Positions 1-9,560 of a stretch of 15,552 nucleotides of DNA are shown one piece after another. Numbering within the stretch: position 1 is the stretch's first letter; each line of letters begins with the position of its first letter. Both the position numbers and the translations under genes were made by a program. Source of the stretch: Echinostoma caproni (Eukaryota > Platyhelminthes > Trematoda > Plagiorchiida > Echinostomatidae). A model generated the notes under the pieces. That model did not search any database and was not told the origin of the DNA. It worked only from the letters and a program-made list of their open reading frames with translations. The DNA lies in contig UZAN01000101.1 in NCBI GenBank assembly GCA_900618425.1, positions 1-15,552 on the forward strand, in the 5' to 3' direction.

Positions 1-199
1 TTTTCCCTGGGGGGGGGGGGGAGGGGTGTTTTGGTGTGTGCAATGATCATAGCAGGAGAAACTGCTGCACAGGGAGATTGGCGATGGGCCAGAGAGATGA
101 AAGGAGGGATAAAACTGTAGGAACTACATTATTGTGACACTGGTGTGGTGAGAATCGTGACTTACAGGAACCCACAGCCGGTGAAATCCGTACTCAAAT
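1..199 (+). other. Upstream flank and possible 5' UTR of the SIX gene, with G13 tract
   Basis: The window opens with T4C3T and then a run of 13 G (9-21), followed by A and four more G. Nothing in 1-199 is clearly a core promoter. CTTACAG at 160-166 could serve as a 3' splice acceptor, or a spliced-leader acceptor as used by flatworms, just upstream of the ATG, but it lacks a good pyrimidine tract. The transcription start cannot be placed. Confidence 0.4.
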
Positions 200-295
200 A
201 TGCATTCGAACTGTTCAGGCCCAGCAGAACTATCTTACTCTGCGGATCATTATGCATACATAGACAGTGCAGTGCCACCGTTTTCCCGAGAACAA
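200..295 (+). CDS. Six4/5: SIX-family homeobox gene, coding exon 1 (N-terminus of SIX domain)
   Basis: This exon encodes 32 residues that start MHSNCSGPAE and end SAVPPFSREQ. The ATG has A at -3, and an in-frame TGA lies four codons upstream at 182-184, so the start is well fixed if no 5' splice intervenes. The exon stops at CAA followed by GTAAGT, a consensus donor, in phase 0. SIX domains begin with F-S/T-x-E-Q-V-A-C-x-C-E. This exon supplies FSREQ and the exon at 10322 supplies VACMCE, also in phase 0, so the join rebuilds the motif without gain or loss of a residue. That match is the main reason for linking two exons 10 kb apart; no transcript evidence is available. The 5' UTR would lie in 1-199 and may continue outside the window. 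Confidence 0.85.
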
Positions 296-1990
296 GTAAG
301 TCGTTCACTGGTGCATCTGTCCGTGCTGAGTAGCTTAGAAGAATGATGAGCACCTCTACTTAAATCGTGACTGTGCCTATTGGTTAAGAACAGACTGTGT
401 ACGCGAACATATGTCTTCGATGATTTAAACCTCAAGTGTGTATGGTTCCATTTATATGAAAAAAAATTCACCTATGTCAAACAGAAACGGGGAACGATTC
501 CTGTGTGTTGTAATAAGTTCAAAATTGATACGAAGCTGCGATTACGAAATCCCGAATAAGTGTGTTACGCCAGAATCATGTCTTCGTTTGTCCGAGAGAG
601 TTTTAGTGCTTGGATCAGCCTCCGTTGTGTGCACAGTTCAGACTTCCTGAATCAGACACTAACCGATTCTGTTGTCGTCAGCATCCGTAACCTTGTTGCT
701 CTCAAGGGATTTGGTGTTACACCGAAAGTGAGTGTGAAGGATGAATGTATGTCAACCGAAATGTCCCTTTTTTACCAAACGGAGCAACAATCGAGTTGGA
801 TACATCCCCACTCGCAAAACGTGTGTGAACCAGTGTGGATTGTGCTCTCGGATGCCTCACTGTTCGACCTACGTGAATCGCACCACAAATACATTTGAAA
901 TTGGCAGGGAATCATAGCTAAAGTTTATATAGGCATCTTATAACTTTAGTATCGGATGTTGGGAGATCACATCTCGGTTTAGCGACATCAAAAACGGACA
1001 GACTCGTTCCCGATCCTTCAAGTTTCTGTCGGTATTTAGTCTCATATCACGGGAACATCCGGTACAGCATGTGGTGGCGCACCACATCAAAGCCTGTAAA
1101 ACATTCTCCAAGTAGATTTTGTCTGAGTTTTCCCATCCCCTATATTTTGCTCTTAGTCGATACCTTTCTTACTCATCCACCCGTTCCAGTTATAAACTTA
1201 TGAAGGCATGCATGGAGGTTGACAGGCATCCTGTTGTCTCGTACCTCGCCAGATTTCTCACCAACTATAAACTCGTAGAAATCAAATCTACGCAAAAATG
1301 CCTATCTAAGCAGATCGTAAATACTATGTTATGCCATTGGTTTTTATGTTCTTGTTGTTGTTGCTGTCCGTTTTACTTTTTCAATTGCTGTATTACGTTA
1401 TCCATTTTTTGGTTCATTGTGGTTATGTGGTTTGCTAACTATCCACCCCTCGGGGTGACTTCACTGAGGTGGACAAGACTCTACTAACCCTGTCAACGGC
1501 AGCATCTAAACTGAACAGGACTCTTGTAAAAAGAGCATTTTTCTCCAGTTGGGGTATTTTCGTTGACTTATTTTTGTTCACTCGAATTACGCTCAATAAC
1601 ATTCTTCGAACAGTAATTTTCTCGCAAGGTTCAAGTTTATTTTACCAAGTATCTTCCGGACAGATGTGCCTTTTCTCTCTGTAGAATACAGTGTTCGGGG
1701 TTGCGTTCTTTTGGATAAATTGGGACAAATATATGTAAACTCGTCTACTACCTACTCCAGGTTACTTTTCGATAAATTTACTCTCTGGATAGGTCGTCTA
1801 GTCAGATAAACATCCGAAAACGGGAAGCAATTGTTATCTTTTGGTATGGTCGTAAACTTAATCGACCAATATACCGTATCGAACCCTGACGCAACTGAAT
1901 CAAGATTGATGTTATAGTCGTCCACATAGCAGCAATGTTGTTTAAGACAACTAGTACTTGTGGATAGGTTAATTGTCTCAAATTTGGCCA
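296..1990. other. Intron stretch with no recognised gene or element
   Basis: Several open frames of 60-120 codons occur, the largest at 560-898 (+, 112 codons) and 1119-1487 (+), but none resembles a family I know. A short inverted repeat, CTAAAGTT (918-925) and AACTTTAG (942-949), lies at 918-949. The part just before 2013 may be the degraded upstream section of the LINE fragment that follows, but I could not read a conserved motif in it. Confidence 0.4.
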
Positions 1991-2012
1991 TGAAGATATC
2001 AACAAGATAGAG

Positions 2013-2474
2013 GATGAATGGTCAGTCTGGGTTACGGAGTTGAGGAAACTCTTGGGCGCAATATCGGAGAGACAACAGGTTTCAACTGAATGGTGTGAAT
2101 CGGTCATCTTACCGATTTGTAAGAAAGGTGATAGATCCTCTTGTGAAACCACAGAGGAGTTAATTTAATCAACATTGTCTCTAAAGTTCTCGCTGATATA
2201 ATACTCCGTTGGTTGCCTGCAGCACATGAAGGTTGCACGCTTGAGATTCAGGCTGCCTCTAGATCCAGTGGAGGTTTTATCGACTACATTTGTCTTCCTC
2301 TATCTGAAAGCAGCTTTTGACTCATTCGATCCCTCTATACTCTGTCATCGCCTCTCTCTGAAGAGTATTTCCGAGAAGTTTATATCAATTTTGAGATCGC
2401 TTTATAGTAGTAATCGAATCCGGGTTTTAGGTAATCGCGGTTGTCCACTGGAGCACGTGGTCGACCTCCATTGA
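2013..2474 (+). pseudogene. RTE-like LINE reverse transcriptase fragment, frameshifted
   Basis: Three pieces in successive frames read as one non-LTR reverse transcriptase. First comes WCESVILPICKKGDRSSCET (in 2013-2168, ending at TAA). Then LINIVSKVLADIILRWLPAA (about 2164-2320) corresponds to the stretch after the ENHRGISL-type motif. Last comes VFLYLKAAFDSFDPSIL, continuing LKSISEKFISILRSLYSSNR (about 2289-2430), which is RT motif A. The first catalytic Asp of motif A, normally in FLDLKAAFD, is Tyr here. At least two frame changes and one stop are needed, so it is dead. The wording of the motifs is closest to RTE-type LINEs common in trematodes (SR2-like); clade assignment is from memory of family motifs. 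Confidence 0.8.
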
Positions 2475-2780
2475 CTACACTGGTTGAAACATGTGTTGTG
2501 CATGTCACCAAATAGATTACCACGGCGCGCGGTGTTTATCGAGGCAGGTAGTGGGTTGAAAAAGCCAAAGAATGTCAAACCTTGACTTTGCACAAGAGTA
2601 TAAAAACCCTAACCAGGAGACTCGACCCCGAGATCATAGTAACCGGTTGTTAGAAATACTGAGTGTCGCAAACAATGGCATTCGTGCATCTACTCATTCT
2701 TGCAACCCCATTTTGCACTGATTCTCTATCTTCTTTTTAACTGTGCTCTCAACATTCCATTTTTCCTTCTGCTCTTTTAT
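2475..2780. other. Intron stretch after the LINE fragment, nothing firm
   Basis: This could be the degraded continuation of the + strand LINE or the 3' continuation of the - strand Penelope-like element. No motif is clear enough to decide. Confidence 0.3.
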
Positions 2781-3560
2781 CCGAATGGGCCGCGGAAAAA
2801 CAGTAACCAAAACCGGTGTACGAAAGTACATGGTTTTAATGGCTGTAAGAACTGAAACTGAAGCCATAAACAATTGCAGCATCATCGGTTTGGTGGTAGA
2901 ATATGTTGTTAAACTGCGATTGTACATTTCCTGTTCATTCATATATGAGTGTTTTGAGAATTGTGACAAAGATGCTTACGGATATTATTTCTGTGCTGAT
3001 AAATTCACAGATGAACTGAACCGTTTCCAACGAGGGGACATTTGTGAGTAGTGGAACAACAATCACTGAGAACATGAGTCGCTCATGAACGTTGGCATTT
3101 TTGGTTTCTTCACCAAATTGATGCGTATGCCTGAGTGTATGAATAACATCTTCGTGACGTATGGATTCCAAAATCTGATTATCGAATGGACAGTTGCATG
3201 GTGAAGTGGATTGGTAATTGAGATAATGGGACGCACTAGTAGAGCAGGCTCGTGTATTTTGAGTAAACCATTTAAGCGGGGTACATTAGAGTCCAACTTT
3301 CCGTGTTTGTTCATTCTGCAATGCGTTGCATGTGAACTTTATTTGATCGGACAAAAGTCGTGACATTTTGGATACGTAATCAGAGCGATCCGTAACCACA
3401 ACACTAGTCCGTTTATCAGGTCTGCATAGAAAAAGGCAGCTGCGTGGTCCGTCAAGAGCCGTTTATTGCGAGCGGTTGCACTGATAACAGTGGCGGTTTA
3501 AATCGCCGTAGATTTTCCGAAGATCTTGTTATGAAATCACTCGTTTGTCCAACTAAGTCC
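2780..3560 (-). pseudogene. Penelope-like element reverse transcriptase fragment, frameshifted
   Basis: Read on the minus strand from about 3560 downwards, pieces in different frames give DKRTSVVVTDRSDYVSKM (about 3430-3360), which matches the D-K-G-x-x-x-V-V-M/L entry block of Penelope-like RTs. Next is NVPRLNGLLKIHEPALLVRP (about 3290-3230), matching PRLYGLPKIHKP-x-x-P-L-R-P-I. Then comes SVIVVPLLTNVPSLET (about 3080-3030), matching SFDVVSLFTNIP around RT motif A, and FNNIFYHQTDDAAIVYGF (about 2900-2850), matching the F-Y-x-Q-x-x-G-x-A-M-G-S block. The order is correct for a single element. The active-site SFDV is reduced to SVIV and GVAMGSP is lost, and there are several frame changes, so it is non-functional. 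The PKIHKP signature makes the Penelope assignment fairly secure. Confidence 0.85.
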
Positions 3561-3944
3561 ACGAATGACACATAATCTGACTGATGTTCCTAAGGGTGAG
3601 GACAGCGAAGTTCGGACCCGAATGCTAGTGTCTCATTCCAAACATGAATATTAGAAAAGAATGTGCACGTACAGATCAGGATGGCTCCGGAACTGTCCTT
3701 GCTGTGTGAGGGAGTTTAGGGAGAGAACACAGTGCTTGAAGGTTTAGCAACTGTTTACCCGATGGATCCACCCGGTATCCTCGTAGGTGATCCCGGTGAT
3801 GCATTTGAGAATGAATTGGCCAAAAACATAAATTCTACATTTATCTCTAGGCCTTCTCAAGCCGTTATACTTTGAGTGGATTTGTTTGGTTACTTGTTAA
3901 CTAAAATATACCATCTTCCGTCTGTTGAATATAGAGTATAGAAA

Positions 3945-4745
3945 AGCGTGCAGCGTGCAGTTGTTACTTCCACGTCTCCACGTCATCCGTTGACTCCCAC
4001 GAGATTTTCTCCGGCATGGGGCGAGAACTGCGTAATTGACCTGGTGTGTTAAACCTCAGTCAGCCGTGTGCGATACATGGTCTAGCCAACGAAGCCTACC
4101 CCTTCGACACAACAGCCCGGTTTTTCCACTGAAACTCCCCCGCCCCAAAAAGCGATAGGTTAACGCGAGCTTATTGATAAATTCACTCCATTCTATCAAC
4201 ACCAAATTTCGTAGAAACGGATGATAGAATAAGTCCAACACGCAAACCTCAAAGCCGAACTGATTGGTCAGTGGTAAAATATACGCAACCTTTCAATTTC
4301 AATCAAACGTCACATTTACGCTCAGTCTAGCGTGCTTTGCCGAAATCCTCGATATGGGTGCGGTCACTACCCTAACTGTGACACCGTTATTCGTCAGACA
4401 TCTCCCTTGGAAGAGGAGTTATTCCATTATGATGAAATCCCTATCACAGATAAGGTGTGTGGGATAGACACCCATCCTTTCACTATCAGTCTGTACTTCG
4501 AACGTGTGAAATGCATACAGAAAGTTGCACTGCTGTTTGCTGATCTGTCATGTGTGCTTAAGCGTACTCTAAGAACCAACATCTTTCCTCCACCTGCCCA
4601 TTCCTTGCCAAGATCTCTTGGAGACCACCTAAGGAGTTCTTCGATAACTAAATTGATCAGGAATAGTGAAACGGGGTACCCGTAACGAACACCGCGGATG
4701 GTGGCGAATGAGCTACGAAGCTCTGACTCAACCTGAAGCAGATAA
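3945..4745 (-). pseudogene. RTE-like LINE, 3' half of reverse transcriptase ORF, decayed
   Basis: On the minus strand, one long open stretch (about 4740-4500) contains SSFATIRGVRYGYPVSLFLI followed by NLVIEELLRW. This aligns with SSFTTSSGVRQGCPLSPFLFN and the following helix of RT motif B; Q and C of RQGCP are replaced by Y and Y. Farther down, GRLRWLDHVSHTAD (about 4100-4056) matches the RLRWLGHVLRM block, and APCRRKSRGSQRMTWRRGSN (about 4030-3970) matches the GGQ-x-MTWQRG block that ends trematode RTE-like ORFs. The YADD box between them is not recognisable. The fragment lies opposite in strand to the related piece at 2013-2474, so the two are separate insertions. Confidence 0.8.
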
Positions 4746-6105
4746 GTAAAGCATTCAAGTGGAGGTAAATGAACATCTACTGTGTCCTTGTCGAGGTTGT
4801 TGAGTTCACACTTGGATAGCTGTTACTTAAACAGCCATGTGAACAAATTAAACTCGGCAATTTTGTCAATTCTGAATGCAACCTGACTGGTTGAGTAGTA
4901 GTTATCCACAACTGGTTCGGGACCTAAACATTCTTGGATCTGGATCACTGACTTTCTCCAATGGGAACAGAACTCCAGTGATTGGTTGACTAGATGAACT
5001 GGGTATTTATGTGTGAAAGGGAATTCCGAGGGATAGTTAGTCTAAAATTCGGCGAAATTGACACGGATTATCACAAATGACTGTTGGTTCAGGTTAAACG
5101 TTTTGAGCTGAGTTGAACCAAGTTGGATAAAAATAAATCCAACTATTGATTTTTTTCATCTCTGTAATTGTTTTTCAGTGGCCCAACCATATTGTTTAGT
5201 TTCGTCCAATTAGACCCTTGAAAATTTAGGTTTTTGTAATATTTATGCCAATGAAATATGAGAGTGGCACAGGATTTGATTTAATTTTCTAATGAATTCG
5301 TCGTGCAAATGAAGCGTGAGCTGAAAAGCTAGCTGAGCAACCGTGGTGCAACTCAATCCAACCCAACTGGGGATCATCATAAAATTAAATCAAATTCTCT
5401 ACTATCTTCATGCACAGGCTCTAAATGTTTACAGCTGGGCCATAACCCTGGAGGTTAGTTTTGATATCTGCGAGGTGTGACCTCCTTAGTAACTTCGCAA
5501 TGATGGTGGATCGTGCTAAGTTGTGTAACGGCAAAAGAAGAATGGAATACATTGTTTATCCAAATCAGCTAACTCGCTACCATATTTCTATTGTTCATTT
5601 TACCCTCACGAAGGCCAACAGTTTGTGTTTCAGACCCATCACACCAATATTTTTCACGTATCACCACTTCCTTCATCCTCCTTATCATCATCATCATCAG
5701 CATTCTCATCAATAAATTCATGCAAATCGAATACAAGCATAATGCACAATTTGTTCGCAATGGAATTTCTGCTTGCGAGGATCCACAACACGACCGTGCG
5801 ATGCACTGTGTGATATTCGCGAATTCTCATAGATAATACACTGAAAATGACTAATAGCGAGCCATAATGCACCAAGATGTTGGCCGTTGATGAGTGATGG
5901 TTTCGAATCTCAACCCCGATTTTCCTTGGTTTTTGTCCTACACGAGAAACGACAAGTTCCGAGAGGGAATAAATTGTTACCACAGGGGTTAGCAACTCAA
6001 CAAGAACGGAATATGTAAACTCTGATTTTTATGAGTTCTGATGAACGACACTACTGTGTGACTCAAGGACGGTTATAAACAGTAAATGGGCAGGAAACCA
6101 GACAT
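4746..6105. other. Intron stretch with no recognised element apart from a short TCA microsatellite
   Basis: AT-rich sequence with no convincing coding motif. A (TCA)n tract lies near 5684-5700 and explains the open frames with Ser/His or Asp runs around it. I see nothing else. Confidence 0.4.
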
Positions 6106-6109
6106 TGTG

Positions 6110-6170
6110 AATGATGACGATGACAATGATTATTATTATTATTAATATTATTGATCATGACGATAATGAT
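6110..6170. repeat. GAT/ATT microsatellite
   Basis: Imperfect GATGAC repeats pass into (ATT)n at about 6128-6152, then GATCATGACGATAATGATC. Similar GAT/ATA repeats recur at 6681-6716 and 6809-6836, on the far side of a candidate interspersed repeat. Confidence 0.8.
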
Positions 6171-6419
6171 CAAATCCGATAGGGTAATTCATCAACTGAA
6201 CACCTATAACTATTCTTGGAAGATTCTTCGGAGAATATCAATGGACAAATAATATAGTGAACAATCATGTTTTCCTAACTTCGTCTTCAGGCATTTACAG
6301 CTGTGTATTTATACGTCAGGTAGAAATAAACGTGATTGGTTTAACAATTTAATTGGGAAAGAACAACGATGCTCTACGTATATAATTGTAAATGGCCACT
6401 TGATGAATTATCGAAAAAC

Positions 6420-6680
6420 AGATAGATTTTTTCGCCTATCGGACTTTATTTTCAATGTGGCAATGAACGTTGGCCATACTTCTTTTTATAAAACACCTTT
6501 GCCTGATGAACAGCAGACGAGCTCGACTCCATAGTCACGAAGACTGCTGTTCAATGATGAGAACCGGTAACCTAAGCCCCGGGAATTGGAATGGCGAACC
6601 ATACAAGGCCCCGCTCGGTCAGGCAGGGTATTGAACCGGACGACAGCAAAGCTGTCTATTGCAGATGATCATGGCCATTG
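6420..6680 (-). repeat. Candidate interspersed repeat with B-box-like motif and strong hairpins
   Basis: On the minus strand there is GGTTCAATACC (6627-6637), which fits a pol III B box (GGTTCRANNCC). It is followed by a GC-richer body and an exact 10-base inverted repeat TGAACAGCAG/CTGCTGTTCA (6507-6516 and 6544-6553). A tighter hairpin, GACAGC-AAA-GCTGTC, is at 6642-6656. Microsatellite tails flank the unit. No A box could be placed with confidence, so calling it a SINE would go too far. Confidence 0.4.
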
Positions 6681-6836
6681 TGATGATGATAATAATGACA
6701 ATAATAATAGTAATACTGTTAAGGAGGAATAGGAGAGAGCATTGAATAGAATACAATCATTACCAATCATGTGTCCGACTGGGTGCAATTTTACATTAAT
6801 ATGTGGTCAAATAATAATAGCAATTATAATAATAAG
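6681..6836. repeat. GAT/AAT microsatellite tracts
   Basis: Two imperfect trinucleotide tracts, GATGATGATAATAATGACAA onward at 6681-6716 and AATAATAATAGC... at 6809-6836. They flank the 3' side of the hairpin-bearing repeat. Confidence 0.75.
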
Positions 6837-7194
6837 TTGACAAACTGGGGGACGTACTGAAGTGAATCAGGGAAGCAGCTGTATCAAGAGTTTACCTCTT
6901 TCGTTTGTGAGTAAACTGGGAAACATCAAATTACGTTTGTGGTTAACATATTTCGAGAACTCATTGTTTCAAGTGATTTCAACCCACCCGTTTCATCTCC
7001 ACTACAATCAGTTAATTCTCTCGCTCGCTCGCTCTCTTGAGTTTCTATCCGAAATTCTAACACACCCATAATTGATCATAAATTTTTGCTGGTTACTAGG
7101 GTTATTTCTGATTCATCTCGATTTTCGTTACGGAAAAAGGTTGATTTTGATTATCTACGGGGCTACGGGGTTTAAAAGCAAGGTCTAACTAGCA

Positions 7195-7570
7195 GCATGG
7201 AGGTTGTGGGTGTGTGATGGGGGTGACGGGGGGAGGAGATGCCGCGTTGTCGCAGATCACATGATTGGTAGTGTTTGGGCGGGGCGGGATGGGAGGAGGG
7301 CACATGTTTCAGGACAGTCAGTTGTAAAAGACTAAGAATTTTCGACAGGAATATCTAATCCATTAGCACACTAATGGAGTTCCGATTAGAGTATACATCA
7401 TGTTGTTGCTAGTGGACAACGAACGAGTTGGAGGCCAAAAGTGGCAAAAGAATGTCGAACGGGGTTGAAGGGACGAATGAGAGGGAGAGCAGTCGAGGAC
7501 CGAAGTGCGCGACAACCCTATTGCGTGGACTGGGAAGGAAGGGAGGAGGAGGACTGGGGGAGTGGATGAG
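7195..7570 (+). other. G-rich block with a predicted G-quadruplex
   Basis: The + strand is unusually rich in G runs, for example GGGGGTGACGGGGGGAGG near 7218-7236 and GGGCGGGGCGGGATGGG at 7277-7293. The latter has four runs of three or more G with loops of one or two bases, the classic G-quadruplex pattern. The second half (7440-7570) is purine-rich and gives a Pro/Ser-rich shadow frame on the other strand, which I do not regard as a gene. Confidence 0.6.
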
Positions 7571-7749
7571 CTGAGGAAGGTGTGATTTAACGTCTGGTTT
7601 GGCTAGCCACCCCTTGTGGTCCAAATTTCACGGATTTCAATGGAAGTGCGAATGTGTATGTATGCCTGTGTGTGTGACGAACTGTTGAGATTCACATCAC
7701 CGCCGGCAGAAACCGATGGTACAACATGATGGTGATGTAGAGTTTGAAG

Positions 7750-7833
7750 TTTAAATGCGATGGAAATCTTTGTGATGACCGACAAAGAGCACTGGACGAC
7801 TGCTTCGTCCTGTTTGGGACTCGTCAGCAGTGC
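7750..7833 (-). mobile_element. Hammerhead-bearing SINE copy (SM-alpha-like), head missing
   Basis: This is the left arm of an inverted pair. Its tail (7751-7795) matches the + copy's 8006-8050 with one mismatch in 45. It contains the minus-strand hammerhead at 7789-7833. No B box was found on its 5' side (7834-7890), so the tRNA-like head is missing or eroded. Confidence 0.75.
7789..7833 (-). ncRNA. Hammerhead ribozyme, type I, slightly degraded
   Basis: Minus strand: stem I GCACTG/CAGTGC (six pairs), core CTGACGA (fits CUGANGA), stem II GTCC-CAAACA-GGAC, core GAA, very short stem III, and GTC before the cleavage point. The base after GAA is G instead of A15.1, leaving G opposite U at a normally A-U pair, so activity is probably reduced. 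Confidence 0.8.
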
Positions 7834-7889
7834 GAACATTCTCCATCTAAACTGACTGAGCCATTCGTACATGGTGATAAACGTCGGTC

Positions 7890-8055
7890 GTGTGGCTGCG
7901 GGGTAAAGGTTTGAAGTCCGGACCCCGAGGTTCGCGGTTGGAGTCCGGACACAGATACAAAAACTATGTACTGCTGATGAGTCCTAAACAGGACGAAACA
8001 GGTGTCCAGTGCTCTTTGTCGGTCAACACAAAGATTTCCATCGCATTTAAATGCA
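7890..8055 (+). mobile_element. Hammerhead-bearing SINE copy (SM-alpha-like) with tRNA-like head
   Basis: The head has a B-box-like GGTTGGAGTCC (7936-7946) and an A-box-like TGGCTGCGGGG (7893-7903) about 33 bases upstream, as in tRNA-derived pol III promoters. The hammerhead follows at 7968-8012, then a tail shared with the opposite-strand copy. This head-ribozyme-tail order is that of the SM-alpha family known from schistosomes. Confidence 0.75.
7968..8012 (+). ncRNA. Hammerhead ribozyme, type I, complete conserved core
   Basis: Stem I is GTACTG (7968-7973) with CAGTGC (8007-8012), six pairs including one G-U. The core CTGATGA is 7974-7980; stem II is GTCC (7981-7984) with GGAC (7991-7994), loop TAAACA. 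GAA is at 7995-7997 and A15.1 at 7998. Stem III is only two or three pairs (ACA..TGT), and the cleavage site follows C at 8006 in GTC. All core bases required for catalysis are present. Such short stem III hammerheads are known to act best as dimers or with loop contacts. Confidence 0.9.
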
Positions 8056-9290
8056 TTTAACTAGTGGAGACTTAACGATCTCTCAAAATGTGAAACCCAC
8101 ATCCAAGATCATCAACAGTGCCTGTGAAAAACCGAATGGCTAATCCAAACCATCCCCATTTAGAGTTTGAAATAATAGTAATGCTTTCTTGTCACATCAT
8201 ATTTACTAGTGTGCTTCGCCATGCTCCTTGTGGTTTTACAAATCTGTCATATGACAAGTCATTATTTGTTTCGTTGAATCGTTGATTAATCGTGTAGATC
8301 AATATGCGCACTATAATAAAGTCAAACAAACTGGCCAATATAATTAACTGTGGGGGGATATGTTTAGTGTTCATTCTGATTTGGATCTTGTTAGACTAGG
8401 CACAGAACGTATGCCGTGTGTGTTAACTTATAATCGGTGTCATGGTTTACATTGTCACTCTGTCAGACACGGTTTCCACCAGTGTAATTCTCAAAGTGAT
8501 TCCATCCCAATGATTTAGACAGGGTAGATCAGCTTAATGTCTTTTCTTGGCGAGTATTTTCACAGGTAAGAGAGAGAGTGGGAAGCCAATATTTGGAGTT
8601 AAATTATGGCAGACCAGAAGCTGCCCTATCCAACCCCGACCCCAAACAGGCGAAGAGTTAGCGAAAGAATGTCATTCATTATGCCCTCAATCGGACAGTC
8701 ACCGACTCGATTAGTCAATAGAGCATACTGGACACTCAGAACGTTGGAGGTTCTTTCGAAACATTTATGGTACTCGCCTTCGTGGGATAACAGATTCCAA
8801 GTACCATCTGATTGTTTTGAGCATCGAAGTGTGTTTTATTTTGAAGTCTCTCACATACCCTCGATGTGGAGCTTGTATTATCCACTTCCATTAATTTCAT
8901 ATTAAAATAGACGAGAGTGAAAATTAAAAATTTGGTTTATGGTACAAAACACTTTGCCGTTTATTTTGATTTGGTTCAGATCAATAACCAAGACAGTCAT
9001 CACTGCCAATCCAATTTTTGAAATCCTTCCACAATTAGCTCAACCGGTAAGTAAATGCGTTTAGCTGAGCTAGAGGTTAACTCTATAGGATATCTCTAAA
9101 TTGGTCTGGTTAAACGTTCAGATGAGATTGCTTTCTATAAATGATATTCACTTTGTTGTGAAATTCGGTGTGGGACGGTCATAGTAGTCAAAAATCAGAG
9201 GAAGAGACTAAATATAGCATTGGGAACCCTAATAGGATAGAAACACTACTGTTTACCGCAGTATTCTCAAAAGCATAGGTTGTGTGATAA
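8056..9290. other. Intron stretch with no recognised gene; two good-looking cryptic splice donors
   Basis: An open frame with a true ATG at 8606-8905 (99 codons, MADQKLPYPTPTPNRRR...) matches no family I know. CAG/GTAAGA at 8566 and CCG/GTAAGT at 9047 are good donor matches. A short open frame with ATG at 8939 reaches the second donor in phase 0. Neither upstream sequence resembles the SIX N-terminus, so both are treated as cryptic. Confidence 0.3.
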
Positions 9291-9310
9291 CCTTTCGAGA
9301 AGAACGAAGA

Positions 9311-9400
9311 GCACCGGGTGGCTATTAGCTACTCCTCAGCAGTGCGTATTAAGATCATATCTCTGCGGGGACTCGAAACGCGCCTTTGGTTTAGGAGACA
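9311..9400 (-). mobile_element. Degraded hammerhead SINE copy with B box
   Basis: Minus strand: B box GTTTCGAGTCC (9369-9379), then GCACTG (9340-9345), core CTGAGGA (9333-9339), and CGGTGC (9311-9316) as the other side of stem I. The stem II and GAA part is scrambled or deleted (GTAGCTAATAGC), so there is no working ribozyme. Confidence 0.65.
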
Positions 9401-9494
9401 AAACAATCAAGGCCAAAAATTATATGCTTAGAGATGTGAATTACAAATGTTCTTAGTTAATTTCACACACATTCACTGAAACCAGATTCTGTTT

Positions 9495-9560
9495 ATTGAT
9501 GTTCTGATGAGTGTTAAGAAGAACGAAATGGCCATCTGGTGCTCTTTGTGGACGTTCACA
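9495..9560 (+). mobile_element. Degraded hammerhead SINE copy, 5'-truncated
   Basis: CTGATGA (9504-9510), a damaged stem II, then ACGAAAT with GAAA at 9525-9528, a short ATGGCCAT stem III and ATC as cleavage triplet (C at 9536). The 3' side TGGTGCTCTTTGTG matches the tail of the other copies. Stem I no longer pairs and no B box precedes it. Confidence 0.65.

Noticed and set aside
4332..4685. 117-codon + strand frame
   Set aside because: It is antisense to the RTE-like RT motif B region on the minus strand.
7409..7624. Pro/Ser-rich minus-strand frame
   Set aside because: It is the complement of a G-rich low-complexity tract.
8566..8570. CAG/GTAAGA donor preceded in phase 0 by VFSQ, as the upstream SIX exon
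   Set aside because: FSQ is two residues short of FSxEQ and the frame has no ATG before an upstream stop; the exon at 200-295 fits exactly.
8606..8905. 99-codon frame MADQKLPYPTP...
   Set aside because: No recognised domain, no clear splice or polyA context, and it sits within an intron full of repeats.
8939..9046. ATG-opened frame ending at CCG/GTAAGT, as alternative first exon
   Set aside because: Phase 0 fits, but the sequence ends LPQLAQP and lacks the F-S/T-x-E-Q motif. It may be a cryptic or alternative exon, without support.
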